This document shows positions 1 to 10,100 of a DNA stretch of 64,000 nucleotides, piece after piece; position 1 is the stretch's first letter; every line of letters starts with the position of its first letter. Both the position numbers and the translations under genes were made by a program. Below the pieces are notes generated by a model. The model had not been told where the DNA came from. It made no database searches and worked only from the letters and a program-made list of their open reading frames with translations. Source of the stretch: G963422595 sp963422595 (GTDB lineage: Bacteria; Pseudomonadota; Gammaproteobacteria; UBA4575). The stretch is from positions 1,116,001 to 1,180,000 of the forward strand of contig OY730298.1 in NCBI GenBank assembly GCA_963422595.1, given 5' to 3'.

Positions 1-309
1 GAACGCTGTATCGGTTGTAAACTTTGTGAAGCCGTATGCCCGGCCCTGGCCATTACTATTGATACCGAAGAGCGCGAAGATGGCAGCCGCCGCACCACGC
101 GCTACGACATCGACTTATTTAAGTGCGTGTATTGTGGCTTTTGCGAAGAAGCCTGTCCGGTTGATGCCATCGTCGAAACGCGCGTGTTTGAATACTCGTT
201 TTTTGAGCGCGGCACCCAGATTATGACCAAAGACATGCTGCTCCAGGTTGGCAGAAAGCACGAATCGCAAATTGCCGCAGACCGGCAAGCGGACGCCGCA
301 TATCGATAA
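1..309 (+). CDS. nuoI: NADH-quinone oxidoreductase subunit I, 3' part (partial)
   Basis: This is the carboxy-terminal part of the 8Fe ferredoxin-like subunit of complex I; the gene begins upstream of the window. Two CxxCxxCxxxCP clusters are visible, one at the very first residues (CIGCKLCEAVCP) and one about 38 residues later (CVYCGFCEEACP). They bind the two [4Fe-4S] centres (N6a/N6b) that pass electrons along the peripheral arm toward the quinone site. It is followed after 24 bases by nuoJ in the usual nuo order, so it belongs to the same operon. The tail is ordinary for the family and nothing unusual is seen. Confidence 0.97.
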   Translation, partial: ERCIGCKLCEAVCPALAITIDTEEREDGSRRTTRYDIDLFKCVYCGFCEEACPVDAIVETRVFEYSFFERGTQIMTKDMLLQVGRKHESQIAADRQADAAYR

Positions 310-333
310 ATGCAACTGGAGGCATAGACGAAA

Positions 334-921
334 ATGTTAATGCAAAGTGCCGTCTTTTATGTGTTTGCCACCATCCTGGTATTGTCGGCAGTGGCCATGA
401 TCACGGTGCGTAATCCGGTGCACGCGGCCTTATTTCTAGTGCTGGCATTTTTTACCAGCGCTGCAATCTGGCTGCTGCTGGAAGCCGAGTTTTTAGGCAT
501 CGCGTTAGTGCTGGTATACGTGGGCGCGGTCATGGTGTTGTTTCTGTTCGTGGTGATGATGCTGGATATCAACGTCGCCAGCATGCGCGCTGGATTCGCC
601 AGGTACTTTCCGTTGGGGATGCTGGTTGGGGTAATCATGGTGGTGGAAATGTACATGGTATTGAACCAGCCGGCTTTTGACCTGCAAAAGCCCCAACCAA
701 AACCCGCCGACTACAGCAACACCCAGGAATTAGGCGAGCTTTTATTTACCGAATACGTGTACCCGTTTGAAATAGCCGGCGTAATTTTACTAGTAGCGAT
801 AATCGCCGCCATCACCTTAACCATGCGTGACGAATCTACCGCAAAACGACAGAACCCATCGCGCCAAATCAACGTCAACAGCAAAGATCGGGTGCGCCTG
901 GTCAACCTGCGCAAAGAATAG
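334..921 (+). CDS. nuoJ: NADH-quinone oxidoreductase subunit J
   Basis: This is a 195-residue integral membrane subunit of complex I, located next to the quinone-binding region of the membrane arm. Five hydrophobic segments can be seen (about residues 6-24, 31-50, 57-79, 95-112 and 142-162). The central segment LVLVYVGAVMVLFLFVVMML is typical of NuoJ and includes the conserved region that undergoes the pi-bulge transition. A preceding GGAGG fits the ATG at 334. It sits between nuoI and nuoK in the normal order. The polar carboxy tail (KDRVRLVNLRKE) is cytoplasmic. Confidence 0.96.
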   Translation: MLMQSAVFYVFATILVLSAVAMITVRNPVHAALFLVLAFFTSAAIWLLLEAEFLGIALVLVYVGAVMVLFLFVVMMLDINVASMRAGFARYFPLGMLVGVIMVVEMYMVLNQPAFDLQKPQPKPADYSNTQELGELLFTEYVYPFEIAGVILLVAIIAAITLTMRDESTAKRQNPSRQINVNSKDRVRLVNLRKE

Positions 922-970
922 ACACGCGAGCGGTTTAATTCTAGCGGGAAACTTCACGGCACAATAATTG

Positions 971-1276
971 ATGATTACCCTGACGCATTTTCTGGTGCTT
1001 GGCGCGATACTTTTTTCCCTTAGCATCGCCGGAATTTTCCTGAATCGCAAAAACGTAATCCTGTTGTTAATGGCTATCGAATTAATGCTATTAGCGGTGA
1101 ACATGAACTTCATCGCATTTTCACACTATCTGGACGACCTGTCCGGTCAGGTATTCGTATTTTTTATACTGACGGTAGCTGCCGCGGAAGCCGCCATCGG
1201 CCTGGCGATACTGGTAGTATTATATCGCCACCGCATGACCATCAACGTCCAGGATCTTGAAAACTTACGGGGTTGA
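971..1276 (+). CDS. nuoK: NADH-quinone oxidoreductase subunit K
   Basis: This is a small three-helix membrane subunit of complex I, about 101 residues. The sequence MITLTHFLVLGAILFSLSIAG and the segment NVILLLMAIELMLLAVNMNF carry the conserved intramembrane glutamates of the NuoK proton path. I chose the ATG at 971; a TTG directly before it (968) is also in frame. The stop codon overlaps the ATG at 1276 of nuoL (TGATG), indicating translational coupling. The length is normal for NuoK. Confidence 0.96.
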   Translation: MITLTHFLVLGAILFSLSIAGIFLNRKNVILLLMAIELMLLAVNMNFIAFSHYLDDLSGQVFVFFILTVAAAEAAIGLAILVVLYRHRMTINVQDLENLRG

Positions 1277-3231
1277 TGAGTGGCATGAAAACACTTTGCC
1301 TGATCATCGTTTTAGCGCCGCTGGTGGCCGCCCTGGTCGCAGGTTTACTCGGCGGCAGGATTGGTCGCAACGGCGCGCACCGGATCACCATAGCGGCAGT
1401 GTTTATATCCTTCGCGTTAAGCCTGGTGATACTCACATCGGCGATTGCCAATGGTAATCTATATGCCTCGCTGGATATTTATCACTGGTTACATCTTGGT
1501 GACCTGACCTTCAAGATTGGTTTCTTGATCGACCCATTGACCATTCTAATGATGGTGGTAGTGACCTTCGTGTCGCTGATGGTACACATCTATGCCATCG
1601 GCTACATGCGTGGCGATGCCGGCTATCAGCGGTTTTTTGCTTACATATCCCTGTTCACCTTTGCCATGCTGATGCTAGTGACGGCGAATAACTTTCTACA
1701 ACTGTTTTTTGGTTGGGAAGCGGTCGGTCTGGTATCTTATTTACTCATCGGCTTTTGGTATACCCGGGAATCCGCCATATTCGCCAACCTGAAGGCCTTT
1801 CTGGTCAATCGGGTGGGAGACTTCGGGTTTATCCTCGGGATTGCGGCCATCCTGGCGGTGTTTGGCAGCCTCGACTACCAAACCGTGTTCGCGCAGGCCG
1901 CGCACGCCACGCAACAGACGTTCGCAATCTCGGCACACATCCACTGGCCGGCAATCACAGTAATCTGCCTGTTATTATTCATCGGCGCCGCCGGCAAGTC
2001 CGCGCAAGTACCCCTGCACGTCTGGTTACCGGACTCTATGGAAGGCCCTACGCCAATTTCCGCATTGATTCATGCCGCCACTATGGTAACTGCGGGTATC
2101 TTCATGGTGGCACGCATGTCGCCCCTGTTTGAACTAAGCGATGCCGCGCTATCCGTACTGCTGATCATCGGTGCCTTAACCGCATTCTTCATGGGCCTGG
2201 TGGCTATCGTGCAGAACGACATTAAACGAGTCATAGCCTATTCAACCGTATCGCAACTGGGCTACATGACGATCGCACTGGGTGCGTCCGCGTATTCCAT
2301 CGCGATTTTCCATCTGTTCACGCACGCGTTTTTCAAGGCCTTATTATTCCTGGCGGCCGGTTCGGTCATTATGGCATTGCATCATCAGCAAGACATGCGC
2401 GCCATGGGGGGTTTGCGCAAAAATATGCCGATCACCTATTACACCGCGTTTATCGGCGCGCTGGCCTTGGTCGGCTTCCCCGGATTTTCCGGGTTCTTTT
2501 CCAAAGAAGCCATTATCGAAGCCGTGCATCATTCCCATTTACCGGGTGCGCGGTTGGCCTATGGATTGGCACTTGCAGGGGTATTCGTGACCGCGCTCTA
2601 TACTTTCCGGTTATTGTTTATGACATTTCACGGCGACACCCGTATGGGCGCGTCGGCGCTGGCACAAGTGCGGGAATCGCCCAAAGTCATCACCGTACCG
2701 TTGATATTGCTGGCTATTCCGGCGGCGTTCGCAGGGTTTTTCATCGGCCCGTTAGTATTCGGAGACTACTTCGCTGGCGGCATATACGTGGCGCCGCAGC
2801 ATGTCGCGGTAGCAGCCATGAATTCGCACTATCACAGCGTATGGTCTTTTATGTGGCATGGCTTGCAGGGCATGGCCGTGTGGTTGGCACTGGCCGGCAT
2901 CGCGTGCGCCTGGTGGGTGTATGTGCGGCAGCCGTGGCTGGCGCAGCGCGTCAGGCACAAGCTATCGTTGCTGCACCAGACGTTATTGCGCAAATACGGT
3001 TTTGACGAGCTCTATCAAATGTTTTTCGTGTCCGGGACGCGCAAGCTGGGCGCCTATTGCGATGCGTTCGGTGATCGGCTGTTAATCGACGGCCTGATGG
3101 TGAACGGTGCGGCCAGGATAGTCAACTGGTTTTCCGGTCAGGCGCGCAAAATACAGTCCGGTTACCTGTATCACTATGCGTTTGCGATGATTGTCGGATT
3201 ACTGTTTCTGCTCAGTCGGTTATTTTGGTAA
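1276..3231 (+). CDS. nuoL: NADH-quinone oxidoreductase subunit L
   Basis: This is a large antiporter-like proton-pumping subunit of complex I, about 651 residues with many transmembrane helices and a long carboxy-terminal lateral-helix region. The family signatures FFGWEAVGLVSYLLIGFW and GKSAQVPLHVWLPDSMEGPTPISALIHAATMV are present, including the lysines and histidines of the antiporter fold. The HAFFKALLFLAAGS motif is also intact. The start is taken at the ATG overlapping the nuoK stop; a third in-frame ATG (1285) is equally possible. The 3' end overlaps the start region of nuoM by a few bases. Confidence 0.97.
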   Translation: MSGMKTLCLIIVLAPLVAALVAGLLGGRIGRNGAHRITIAAVFISFALSLVILTSAIANGNLYASLDIYHWLHLGDLTFKIGFLIDPLTILMMVVVTFVSLMVHIYAIGYMRGDAGYQRFFAYISLFTFAMLMLVTANNFLQLFFGWEAVGLVSYLLIGFWYTRESAIFANLKAFLVNRVGDFGFILGIAAILAVFGSLDYQTVFAQAAHATQQTFAISAHIHWPAITVICLLLFIGAAGKSAQVPLHVWLPDSMEGPTPISALIHAATMVTAGIFMVARMSPLFELSDAALSVLLIIGALTAFFMGLVAIVQNDIKRVIAYSTVSQLGYMTIALGASAYSIAIFHLFTHAFFKALLFLAAGSVIMALHHQQDMRAMGGLRKNMPITYYTAFIGALALVGFPGFSGFFSKEAIIEAVHHSHLPGARLAYGLALAGVFVTALYTFRLLFMTFHGDTRMGASALAQVRESPKVITVPLILLAIPAAFAGFFIGPLVFGDYFAGGIYVAPQHVAVAAMNSHYHSVWSFMWHGLQGMAVWLALAGIACAWWVYVRQPWLAQRVRHKLSLLHQTLLRKYGFDELYQMFFVSGTRKLGAYCDAFGDRLLIDGLMVNGAARIVNWFSGQARKIQSGYLYHYAFAMIVGLLFLLSRLFW

Positions 3232-4751
3232 AAGCTGCCGTGTTCGTCTCATTTCCCATACTAAGTGCATTAATCTGGTTACCGATTATTAGCGGTGTAC
3301 TGCTGCTCGCGGCGCGCAAAATATGCGTCAACGCAGTGCGCTGGCTGGCACTGCTACCAACCGCGGCCACCCTGCTAATCAGCCTGATACTGGCGGTTGG
3401 CTTTGACAACGGCAGCACTGACATGCAATTTTATGAGCAGATTGCCTGGTTGCCGGCGTTTAATATCTATTACGCGCTGGGCGTCGACGGTATTTCAGTA
3501 CCGCTAATTTTGCTGACCACCATTATCAGCGTGTTAGTGGTTATTGCCGGCTGGGAAATTGCGCCGCCGCGCCGCGCCGAATACCTCGCCGCCTTCCTGA
3601 TACTCGAAGGCCTGATGATAGGTGTGTTTTGTGCGCTGGACGCCATTCTTTTTTACGTGTTCTTTGAAGGCACGCTGATACCGATGTTTTTAATCATCGG
3701 CATCTGGGGAGGCCCCCGCCGCGTCTACGCCACGCTCAAATTCTTTCTATATACGTTCCTCGGTTCAGTATTTCTATTGGTGGCATTAATCTACCTCTAC
3801 CTCCAAACCGGTTCGTTTGAGATTACACAACTACAACAATTTCAACTGACAAACAACCAGCAGCTATTCATATTCCTGGCCTTTCTTATCGCCTTTGCGG
3901 TAAAGATACCCATGTGGCCAGTACACACGTGGCTGCCTGACGCGCACGTGGAAGCACCTACCGGCGGCTCCGTAGTGCTGGCGGCCATCCTGTTAAAGGT
4001 AGGCGGCTATGGCTTGTTGCGTTTCAACATCCCCATCACGCCTTACGCCAGCCAGCGGCTGTCCCTGCTCATCATTGCCGCCTCGCTGATCGCCATAGTG
4101 TATATCGGTTTCGTGGCACTGGCGCAGCGCGACATGAAAAAATTGATCGCGTACTCATCCATCGCGCACATGGGCTTTGTCACGCTTGGTTTTTTCGTGA
4201 TTTTCGCATTACTCACCGGCGACGGCGCGCATGCGCGGTTGGCCGTGCAGGGCGGTATGGTGCAGATGATCTCGCATGGCTTTATTTCCGCCGCGCTGTT
4301 TCTCTGTGTGGGGGTGCTATACGATCGCATGCGCAGCCGTGACATCGCCGACTACGGCGGCGTGGTAAACAGCATGCCTAAATTCGCCACGTTTTTCGTC
4401 ATCTTCGCATTAGCCAATGTCGGTTTGCCGGGCACCTCCGGGTTCGTCGGCGAATTTATGGTGATTTTGGCCAGCTTTAAAGCCAACGTGTGGTACGCGC
4501 TACTGGCCGCGCTGACCCTGATACTGGGCGCCGCATATACCCTGTGGATGATAAAGCGCGTGGTGTTCGGCGCCGTGGCAAATGACCGCGTCGCGCAACT
4601 GCAAGACCTCAACCATAGAGAATTTACCTGCTTACTGGTGTTGGCGTTGCTGGTGCTGTGGCTGGGCATCTGGCCAGCACCGCTGATAGACATGATGGAC
4701 ACCTCAGTCCTCCATTTGCTGCAACAGCTACCACTCACCAAACCCGGATGA
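3225..4751 (+). CDS. nuoM: NADH-quinone oxidoreductase subunit M
   Basis: This is an antiporter-like membrane subunit of complex I, about 508 residues and 13-14 hydrophobic helices. Hallmarks are FEGTLIPMFLIIGIWGG (conserved glutamate of helix 5), KIPMWPVHTWLPDAHVEAPTGGSVVLAAILLKVGGYG, and SSIAHMGFVTLG. The long frame opens at a TTG (3225) overlapping the end of nuoL, but a GTG at 3240 (VFVSFPILSALIWLP) is an equally likely real start. Only a few bases separate it from nuoN. No defects are seen. Confidence 0.96.
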   Translation: MVKAAVFVSFPILSALIWLPIISGVLLLAARKICVNAVRWLALLPTAATLLISLILAVGFDNGSTDMQFYEQIAWLPAFNIYYALGVDGISVPLILLTTIISVLVVIAGWEIAPPRRAEYLAAFLILEGLMIGVFCALDAILFYVFFEGTLIPMFLIIGIWGGPRRVYATLKFFLYTFLGSVFLLVALIYLYLQTGSFEITQLQQFQLTNNQQLFIFLAFLIAFAVKIPMWPVHTWLPDAHVEAPTGGSVVLAAILLKVGGYGLLRFNIPITPYASQRLSLLIIAASLIAIVYIGFVALAQRDMKKLIAYSSIAHMGFVTLGFFVIFALLTGDGAHARLAVQGGMVQMISHGFISAALFLCVGVLYDRMRSRDIADYGGVVNSMPKFATFFVIFALANVGLPGTSGFVGEFMVILASFKANVWYALLAALTLILGAAYTLWMIKRVVFGAVANDRVAQLQDLNHREFTCLLVLALLVLWLGIWPAPLIDMMDTSVLHLLQQLPLTKPG

Positions 4752-4755
4752 AGAC

Positions 4756-6204
4756 ATGGATGCCATAAGCGCAGATATCATGCTGGCCATGCCCGAAGTA
4801 GTATTGCTGGCGGCGACCTCTGTCATCCTGCTGTTGAGTCTGTACACGGGTCGCGCCGCTGAAGCACTCACCTACTGGCTGAGTCTGGCTGCGCTGCTTG
4901 CCACTGCGGCGGCGGCATATCTGGGAGCACCTCAATCCACAGCGTTCGCATTTCATGGAAGCTACATCAACGACGCGTTGGCAGTGGCGGTAAAATTATT
5001 TGTCTGCGTTACCGTGGCCGTGGTTTTCCTGTACTCAAGGCCCTATCTGACACACCGCGGGCATGCCAAACCGGAATTTTATATTTTAGGACTATTCGCC
5101 ACGCTGGGGATACTGGTGATGGCGTCGGCGCATAACTACATATCGATCTATCTGGGTCTGGAACTACTGTCCCTGTGCCTGTACGCCCTGGTTGCCTACG
5201 CGCGCGACTCCAATAACGCCAGTGAAGCCGCCATTAAATATTTTGTACTCGGTGCCATCGCTTCCGGCATGCTGTTATACGGCATGTCCATACTCTACGG
5301 CATCTCCGGAACCCTGCACTTGGGAGAATTGAACACTTACTTAAGCAGCACCAACGCCATAAGCGTGCCGCTGATGTTCGCGTTAACGTTTATCGTGGTT
5401 GGTGTGGCGTTCAAATTTGGTGCCATTCCCTTTCACATGTGGATACCCGACGTTTACCAGGGTGCACCTGTCTCGATTACATTATTCATTGCCACGGCGC
5501 CGAAATTCGCGGCATTCGTAATGGCGATACGCCTGTTAAGCAACGGCTTGCAAGAATTACTGACAGACTGGCAAGGCATGCTCATAGTGTTGGCCGCATT
5601 ATCCCTGATCTTCGGTAACATCATCGCCATCGCGCAGCACAACGTCAAACGCATGCTTGCCTACTCCACTATCTCACATATCGGCTTCATACTACTGGGA
5701 ATCCTGTCTGGTAACGCCTTTGGTTACGCAGCAGCGTTTTTCTACACAGTCATCTACGTGCTGATGGCGGCGGGTGCCTTTGGCATTCTGGTACTACTAA
5801 GTACTCAAAACAAAGAAATAGACGCGCTTGCCGATCTCAAAGGTCTGAGCAAATCCAGCCCCTGGTTCGCCCTGGTCATGCTACTGCTGATGTTCTCGAT
5901 GGCTGGTGTACCGTTGACCGTAGGGTTTTATGCCAAGCTATACATTCTGCAAAGTCTGATTAGTGACGGCATGTTATGGTTGGCGATACTGGCGATAATA
6001 ATGTCCGTAGTCGGTGCTTTTTATTATTTGCGCGTAATCAAATTTATGTACTTTGACGTAGTAGAAGAACCACTGCGCGCGCGCGGTTCAGTGCTGGCGC
6101 GGCTCACCTTATCCATCAACGGCGCGTTAATCGTGGCATTATTTATCTTTCCCGCCCCCCTGCTGAACTACTGCGTGCAAGCCATCAGCCAGGCCATCAA
6201 CTAA
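4756..6204 (+). CDS. nuoN: NADH-quinone oxidoreductase subunit N
   Basis: This is the third antiporter-like pump subunit of complex I, 482 residues. Motifs include YLGLELLSLCLYALVAYARD (conserved glutamate), GVAFKFGAIPFHMWIPDVYQGAPVSIT with the proton-path lysine, and HNVKRMLAYSTISHIGF. It is the last gene of the nuo operon. Only 69 bases lie between its stop and the initiator tRNA. No convincing Rho-independent terminator is visible in that gap, so nuo transcription may run into the tRNA. Confidence 0.97.
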   Translation: MDAISADIMLAMPEVVLLAATSVILLLSLYTGRAAEALTYWLSLAALLATAAAAYLGAPQSTAFAFHGSYINDALAVAVKLFVCVTVAVVFLYSRPYLTHRGHAKPEFYILGLFATLGILVMASAHNYISIYLGLELLSLCLYALVAYARDSNNASEAAIKYFVLGAIASGMLLYGMSILYGISGTLHLGELNTYLSSTNAISVPLMFALTFIVVGVAFKFGAIPFHMWIPDVYQGAPVSITLFIATAPKFAAFVMAIRLLSNGLQELLTDWQGMLIVLAALSLIFGNIIAIAQHNVKRMLAYSTISHIGFILLGILSGNAFGYAAAFFYTVIYVLMAAGAFGILVLLSTQNKEIDALADLKGLSKSSPWFALVMLLLMFSMAGVPLTVGFYAKLYILQSLISDGMLWLAILAIIMSVVGAFYYLRVIKFMYFDVVEEPLRARGSVLARLTLSINGALIVALFIFPAPLLNYCVQAISQAIN

Positions 6205-6232
6205 GGCGTGCGCCATTGATTTTGTGGATCAC

Positions 6233-6261
6233 TTGAAACGACCAGGCTGAATCAGTATACT
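6233..6261 (+). promoter_or_regulatory. sigma-70 type promoter of the initiator tRNA
   Basis: A TTGAAA (6233-6238) and a TATACT (6256-6261) are separated by exactly 17 bases, a near-consensus housekeeping promoter. The predicted start point lies about 7 bases downstream of the -10 box, just before the tRNA at 6274. This is read from sequence only. Confidence 0.75.
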
Positions 6262-6273
6262 CTGCTTCACTGA

Positions 6274-6350
6274 TGCGGGGTGGAGCAGTCTGGCAGCTCG
6301 TCGGGCTCATAACCCGAAGGTCGCAGGTTCAAATCCTGCCCCCGCTACCA
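6274..6350 (+). tRNA. initiator tRNA-fMet (CAT)
   Basis: This is a 77-base cloverleaf with encoded CCA and a CAT anticodon flanked by GGGCT and AACCC. The three consecutive G-C pairs in the anticodon stem and the unpaired 1-72 position (T opposite T) are initiator hallmarks. The T loop is GGTTCAAATCC. It lies directly upstream of the accessory island, and tRNA 3' ends are common integration sites. No duplicated 3' end was found at the far side of the island, so integration here is an inference. Confidence 0.95.
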
Positions 6351-6594
6351 CTTTATCCTTGCAAGGTTGGGCAATCTGCCCAACCTGTGCAGAGACCTTA
6401 CCTTCAGCCGAACTATCCTGCTCACCATCTTGATGACCACTATCGTAATCAGTCATCATTTTCACCTGCTGCATAATCGGATCGTTAGCTCCAACCTTCT
6501 TATACTTACCTGAAGCAATCGCTAGAATGCCTGCCCCACCATACTTGATGACGATTGTTTTGGGCCTAACAGCCAGCACCAGGCCATTCACCAC
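6351..6594 (-). other. tRNA-to-radC gap: perfect hairpin and minus-strand coding remnant
   Basis: Fifteen bases after the tRNA there is a perfect hairpin (6365-6385; 9-bp arms GGTTGGGCA/TGCCCAACC, loop ATC) without a T run. On the minus strand an open frame starts at 6594 and runs leftward into the tRNA. Its first ~70 residues (MVNGLVLAVRPKTIVIKYGG onward) look protein-like and polar but match no family I recognise. The part reading through the tRNA (GAGFEPATFGL) is the well-known artefact of translating a tRNA backwards. It is probably a truncated element gene. Confidence 0.3.
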
Positions 6595-6849
6595 GGTGAA
6601 CTGTCACGCGGCACCATCAACAGTGCCAGCATCTACCCTCGTGAAGTAGTAAAAACCGCTCTGGCCTGTAACGCCGCCGCCGTCATCTTTGCCCACAACC
6701 ACCCCAGTGGGCATGCCGAACCCTCTCAAGCTGACATTCAAATCATCAAAAGCCTTACAGAGGTATTGTCACTGATAGACATCCGGGTGCTTGACCACAT
6801 GATCGTGGCCGAAAACGTGACATCAATGGCCGAGCGCGGGCTGCCTTAG
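6565..6849 (+). pseudogene. radC: RadC/JAB-domain carboxy-terminal remnant
   Basis: Read in the frame of 6598, the segment gives GELSRGTINSASIYPREVVK, then the RadC metal-site motif FAHNHPSG...PSQADIQI, then IRVLDHMIVAE and a stop at 6849. This is the carboxy-terminal two thirds of the RadC/JAB-like domain. The upstream HTH part and start codon are absent, and similarity fades before about 6565. RadC genes are common cargo of genomic islands and conjugative elements, and this one sits between a tRNA and the defence cluster. It probably marks the scar of an older element. Confidence 0.75.
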
Positions 6850-6960
6850 CAGCCCTATCTCTGTACAAAAACCAACCATCTTGGCCTATACAAGCTTTCC
6901 GGTTGTCCCTTCCCCAATATTCCCTTATTCTCTCACCTATCGTTTGCTTGGATAAAGTAC

Positions 6961-7143
6961 ATGAACGACGAAATATTGACCTTAAAAGAGGTCGCGACGT
7001 ACCTGAAGCTGGCTGAAAAGACGGCCTACCGCCTTGCAGCGGAGGGCAAATTGCCAGGCTTCAAGGCTGGTGGAAGCTGGCGCTTCAAACAGTCCGACAT
7101 CGAAAAATGGATCGAAGAGAACAAAAAAGGCCAAAAGGAATAA
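6961..7143 (+). CDS. Excisionase-like helix-turn-helix DNA-binding protein
   Basis: This is a 60-residue protein of the HTH_17/excisionase family. LTLKEVATYLKLAEKTAYRL forms the helix-turn-helix, followed by the wing AGGSWRFKQSDIEKWI, typical of this family. It ends 12 bases before the helicase gene, so it is the first gene of the cluster. Small HTH_17 proteins commonly precede restriction-type helicases in defence islands. It may regulate the operon or assist DNA recognition; neither is shown by the sequence. No strong Shine-Dalgarno is visible before the ATG. Confidence 0.85.
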   Translation: MNDEILTLKEVATYLKLAEKTAYRLAAEGKLPGFKAGGSWRFKQSDIEKWIEENKKGQKE

Positions 7144-7155
7144 GGGGCAGCTTGC

Positions 7156-10100
7156 GTGTTACTGGATAACAGAGATAACGGCTATGTAGGCAACGAACTG
7201 AAGAAACGTTCGTTCGAAGGCTCAAAGCTGGCCGTTCTTTCGAGTTTGTTCACCATCTACGGCTATGCAGCCCTCAGAAAGGAACTGGGCAAGCTTTCCG
7301 ACAGCCGGTTGCTTCTCACAGACTGGCAAAGCCAGACCCTCCAATCGCTCGTAGGCACTGAGACAGAAGTGCGCTTGACCAATCAACTCAACCAGCGCCG
7401 GATTGCCAGAGAGTGCGCGAAGTGGATCAGGGGAAAAGTCGAGGTTAAGGCCAGTCACGAGCCGCATCAATCTAGTCAAAACCTCATTCACCTGATCGCT
7501 AACGGCAGTGGCGATCATTTCGCCGTCCACGGCAGCGCGACATTAACGCCCACGGGGCTGGGCGAAGTCCGCTCGAACGGTTTGCAAATGAATACGGGTA
7601 TTTCCGATGCCGAAACTACGCAGCAATTACTGGCGTGGTTCGATGGTATTTGGTCGGACGAAGCGGGCGCGATGGATGTCCGCAAAGAGCTATTGGAACG
7701 GCTCGATTTTATTGCCGCCGATCAGCCTGCGAGCTTTGTCTATTTCCTGACGCTCTACAACATCTTCAAAGACTTCCTCGAAGACATCGACGAGGAAAAC
7801 ATCATTCGCAGCAAGACAGGCTTCAAGGACACGCTGGTCTGGAACAAGCTCTACAAGTTTCAGAAAGACGGTGTGCTGGGAGCTATCGACAAACTCGAAA
7901 AACATAACGGTTGCATCATCGCCGATAGCGTTGGTCTGGGTAAGACTTTTGAGGCTCTGGCAATCATCAAGTACTACGAACTGCGCAATGACCGTGTATT
8001 GGTGTTGTGTCCGAAGAAGCTCCGCGATAACTGGACAATGTACACCATCAATGACAAGCGTAACCTGCTTTCCAATGACCGCTTCAACTACGACGTTCTG
8101 AATCACACCGACCTAAGTCGATTGAAAGGCTTCTCCGGCGAAATCAATCTTGAAACACTGAACTGGAGCAACTACGACCTCATCGTCATCGACGAGTCGC
8201 ACAACTTCCGAAACAACCCCAATAGGGCTGATAGGCAAACCCGATACGAACGTCTCCTGAACGACATCATTCGTTCCGGCGTCAGGACAAAAATCCTGAT
8301 GCTATCGGCAACGCCCGTAAACAACCGGATGAACGATCTGAAAAATCAGGTCGCTTTCATCACCGAAGGCCGCGACGATGCTTTCAATGATGTCGGTATA
8401 CGGAGTATCTACAGCACACTCAGGTTGGCACAAAAGCAGTTTAACCAGTGGGTAAAACAATCTGTAGAAAGCCGGACGACGGCAACGCTTCTGGACAGCA
8501 TGAGCTTTGACTACTTCAAGCTGCTTGATGTTGTCACCATTGCTCGGTCACGAAAACATATCGAAAAATACTACGGCACCGCCGATATCGGGGAATTCCC
8601 CACAAGGTTGCCACCGAAAAACATCTACGCAGATATTGATCTTGCCAATGACTTTCCGCCGCTACGGGAAGTGAACAAAACCATTCGCAGGCTCTCTTTG
8701 GCCGGATACTCGCCTCTCAAGTTTGTTCGCAATGACAAGAAGGAAGAATACGCACGGCGCTACGACAAGGCCGTTGGCGCGGGTGCTAGCGTCTTTAAGC
8801 AGATAGACCGTGAAGAAAGTCTGGTTCACCTCATGCGGGTGAACCTGCTCAAGCGTATGGAAAGCTCTATTCGTTCTTTTCGGCTCACCGTTGACAAGCT
8901 CAACAACCAGATCGAAGTGCTTCTATCCAAGATCGAAGAACATGAATCAGGCGATATTGATGCGCTCAGTATCGAAGACATACACGATTTTGAGCTGGAT
9001 TCACCTGAGCTGGAGCCGTACATGATCGGCAACAAGACCAAGGTGCTCTTGCAGGACATGGACTTGATCCATTTCAAGCAGGAGCTTGAAGCAGATCGTG
9101 TTCTGCTCACCAGCATCGCAGAGGCAGCCAAGGACATATCAGCCGAGCGTGATGCCAAGCTGGATCAGCTCAAGGCCACCGTTACTGAGAAGATCAGTAA
9201 GCCGCTCAACGCGGGCAACAGGAAAGTCATCGTCTTCACGGCCTTCGCTGACACCGCGCAGTATCTCTATGGCCACTTGGCGCAATGGGCAAAACAGGAA
9301 ATGAACATCGACAGCGCTTTGGTCACGGGCGGCGGTACAAGCAAAACTACCGTGACGGGTATTGGTTCCGAGCTGAACAGCATCCTCACTGCCTTCTCAC
9401 CAGTATCGAAAGAGCGGGATAAGATTGACCCGAACGTGACCGCAGAGATTGACCTGCTAATTGCTACCGACTGTATCAGCGAAGGCCAGAACCTTCAGGA
9501 TTGCGACACCCTGATTAACTACGACATCCACTGGAATCCGGTCAGGATTATCCAGCGTTTTGGCCGTGTAGATCGGCTTGGCTCAAAGAATGAGCAAATT
9601 CAGCTTATTAACTTCTGGCCGAACATGGAGCTGGATGAATATATCAATCTGGAAGCGCGCGTTTCAGGCCGTATGGTGTTGCTGGACATATCCGCAACGG
9701 GCGAGGAAAACGTCATTGATGAGAACGCCAAGGAAATGAATGACCTTGAATACCGTCGCAAGCAGCTCCAGCAATTGAAGGAGGCCGTCGTCGATCTGGA
9801 AGATATGGCAGGCGGCGTCTCCATTACCGACCTTACGCTCAACGACTTTCGCATGGACTTGTCGGATTACATGAACCGGAATCGTCCCGATGAATTCGAG
9901 AAGAGCCAGAATCTTCACGCGCTGGAGCGAGCGCCGATTGGCCAATATGCCGCCGTTACTCTTGATGACTCGCTCGCCGAAGAGGGGCTGAAGTCCGGTG
10001 TAATCTTTTGCCTAAAGAACATCCGCACAGGTGCTCAGGCCGTCCAAGTGGATGATAACTATCCGCTGGCTCCGTATTTTCTGGTCTATGTGTCTGACGA

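Noticed and set aside
6307..6350. Protein motif GAGFEPATFGL on the minus strand
   Set aside because: This is the standard artefact of translating a tRNA in reverse.
7690..8106. 138-residue minus-strand frame inside the helicase gene
   Set aside because: It is antisense to the conserved Walker A region and has no independent support.
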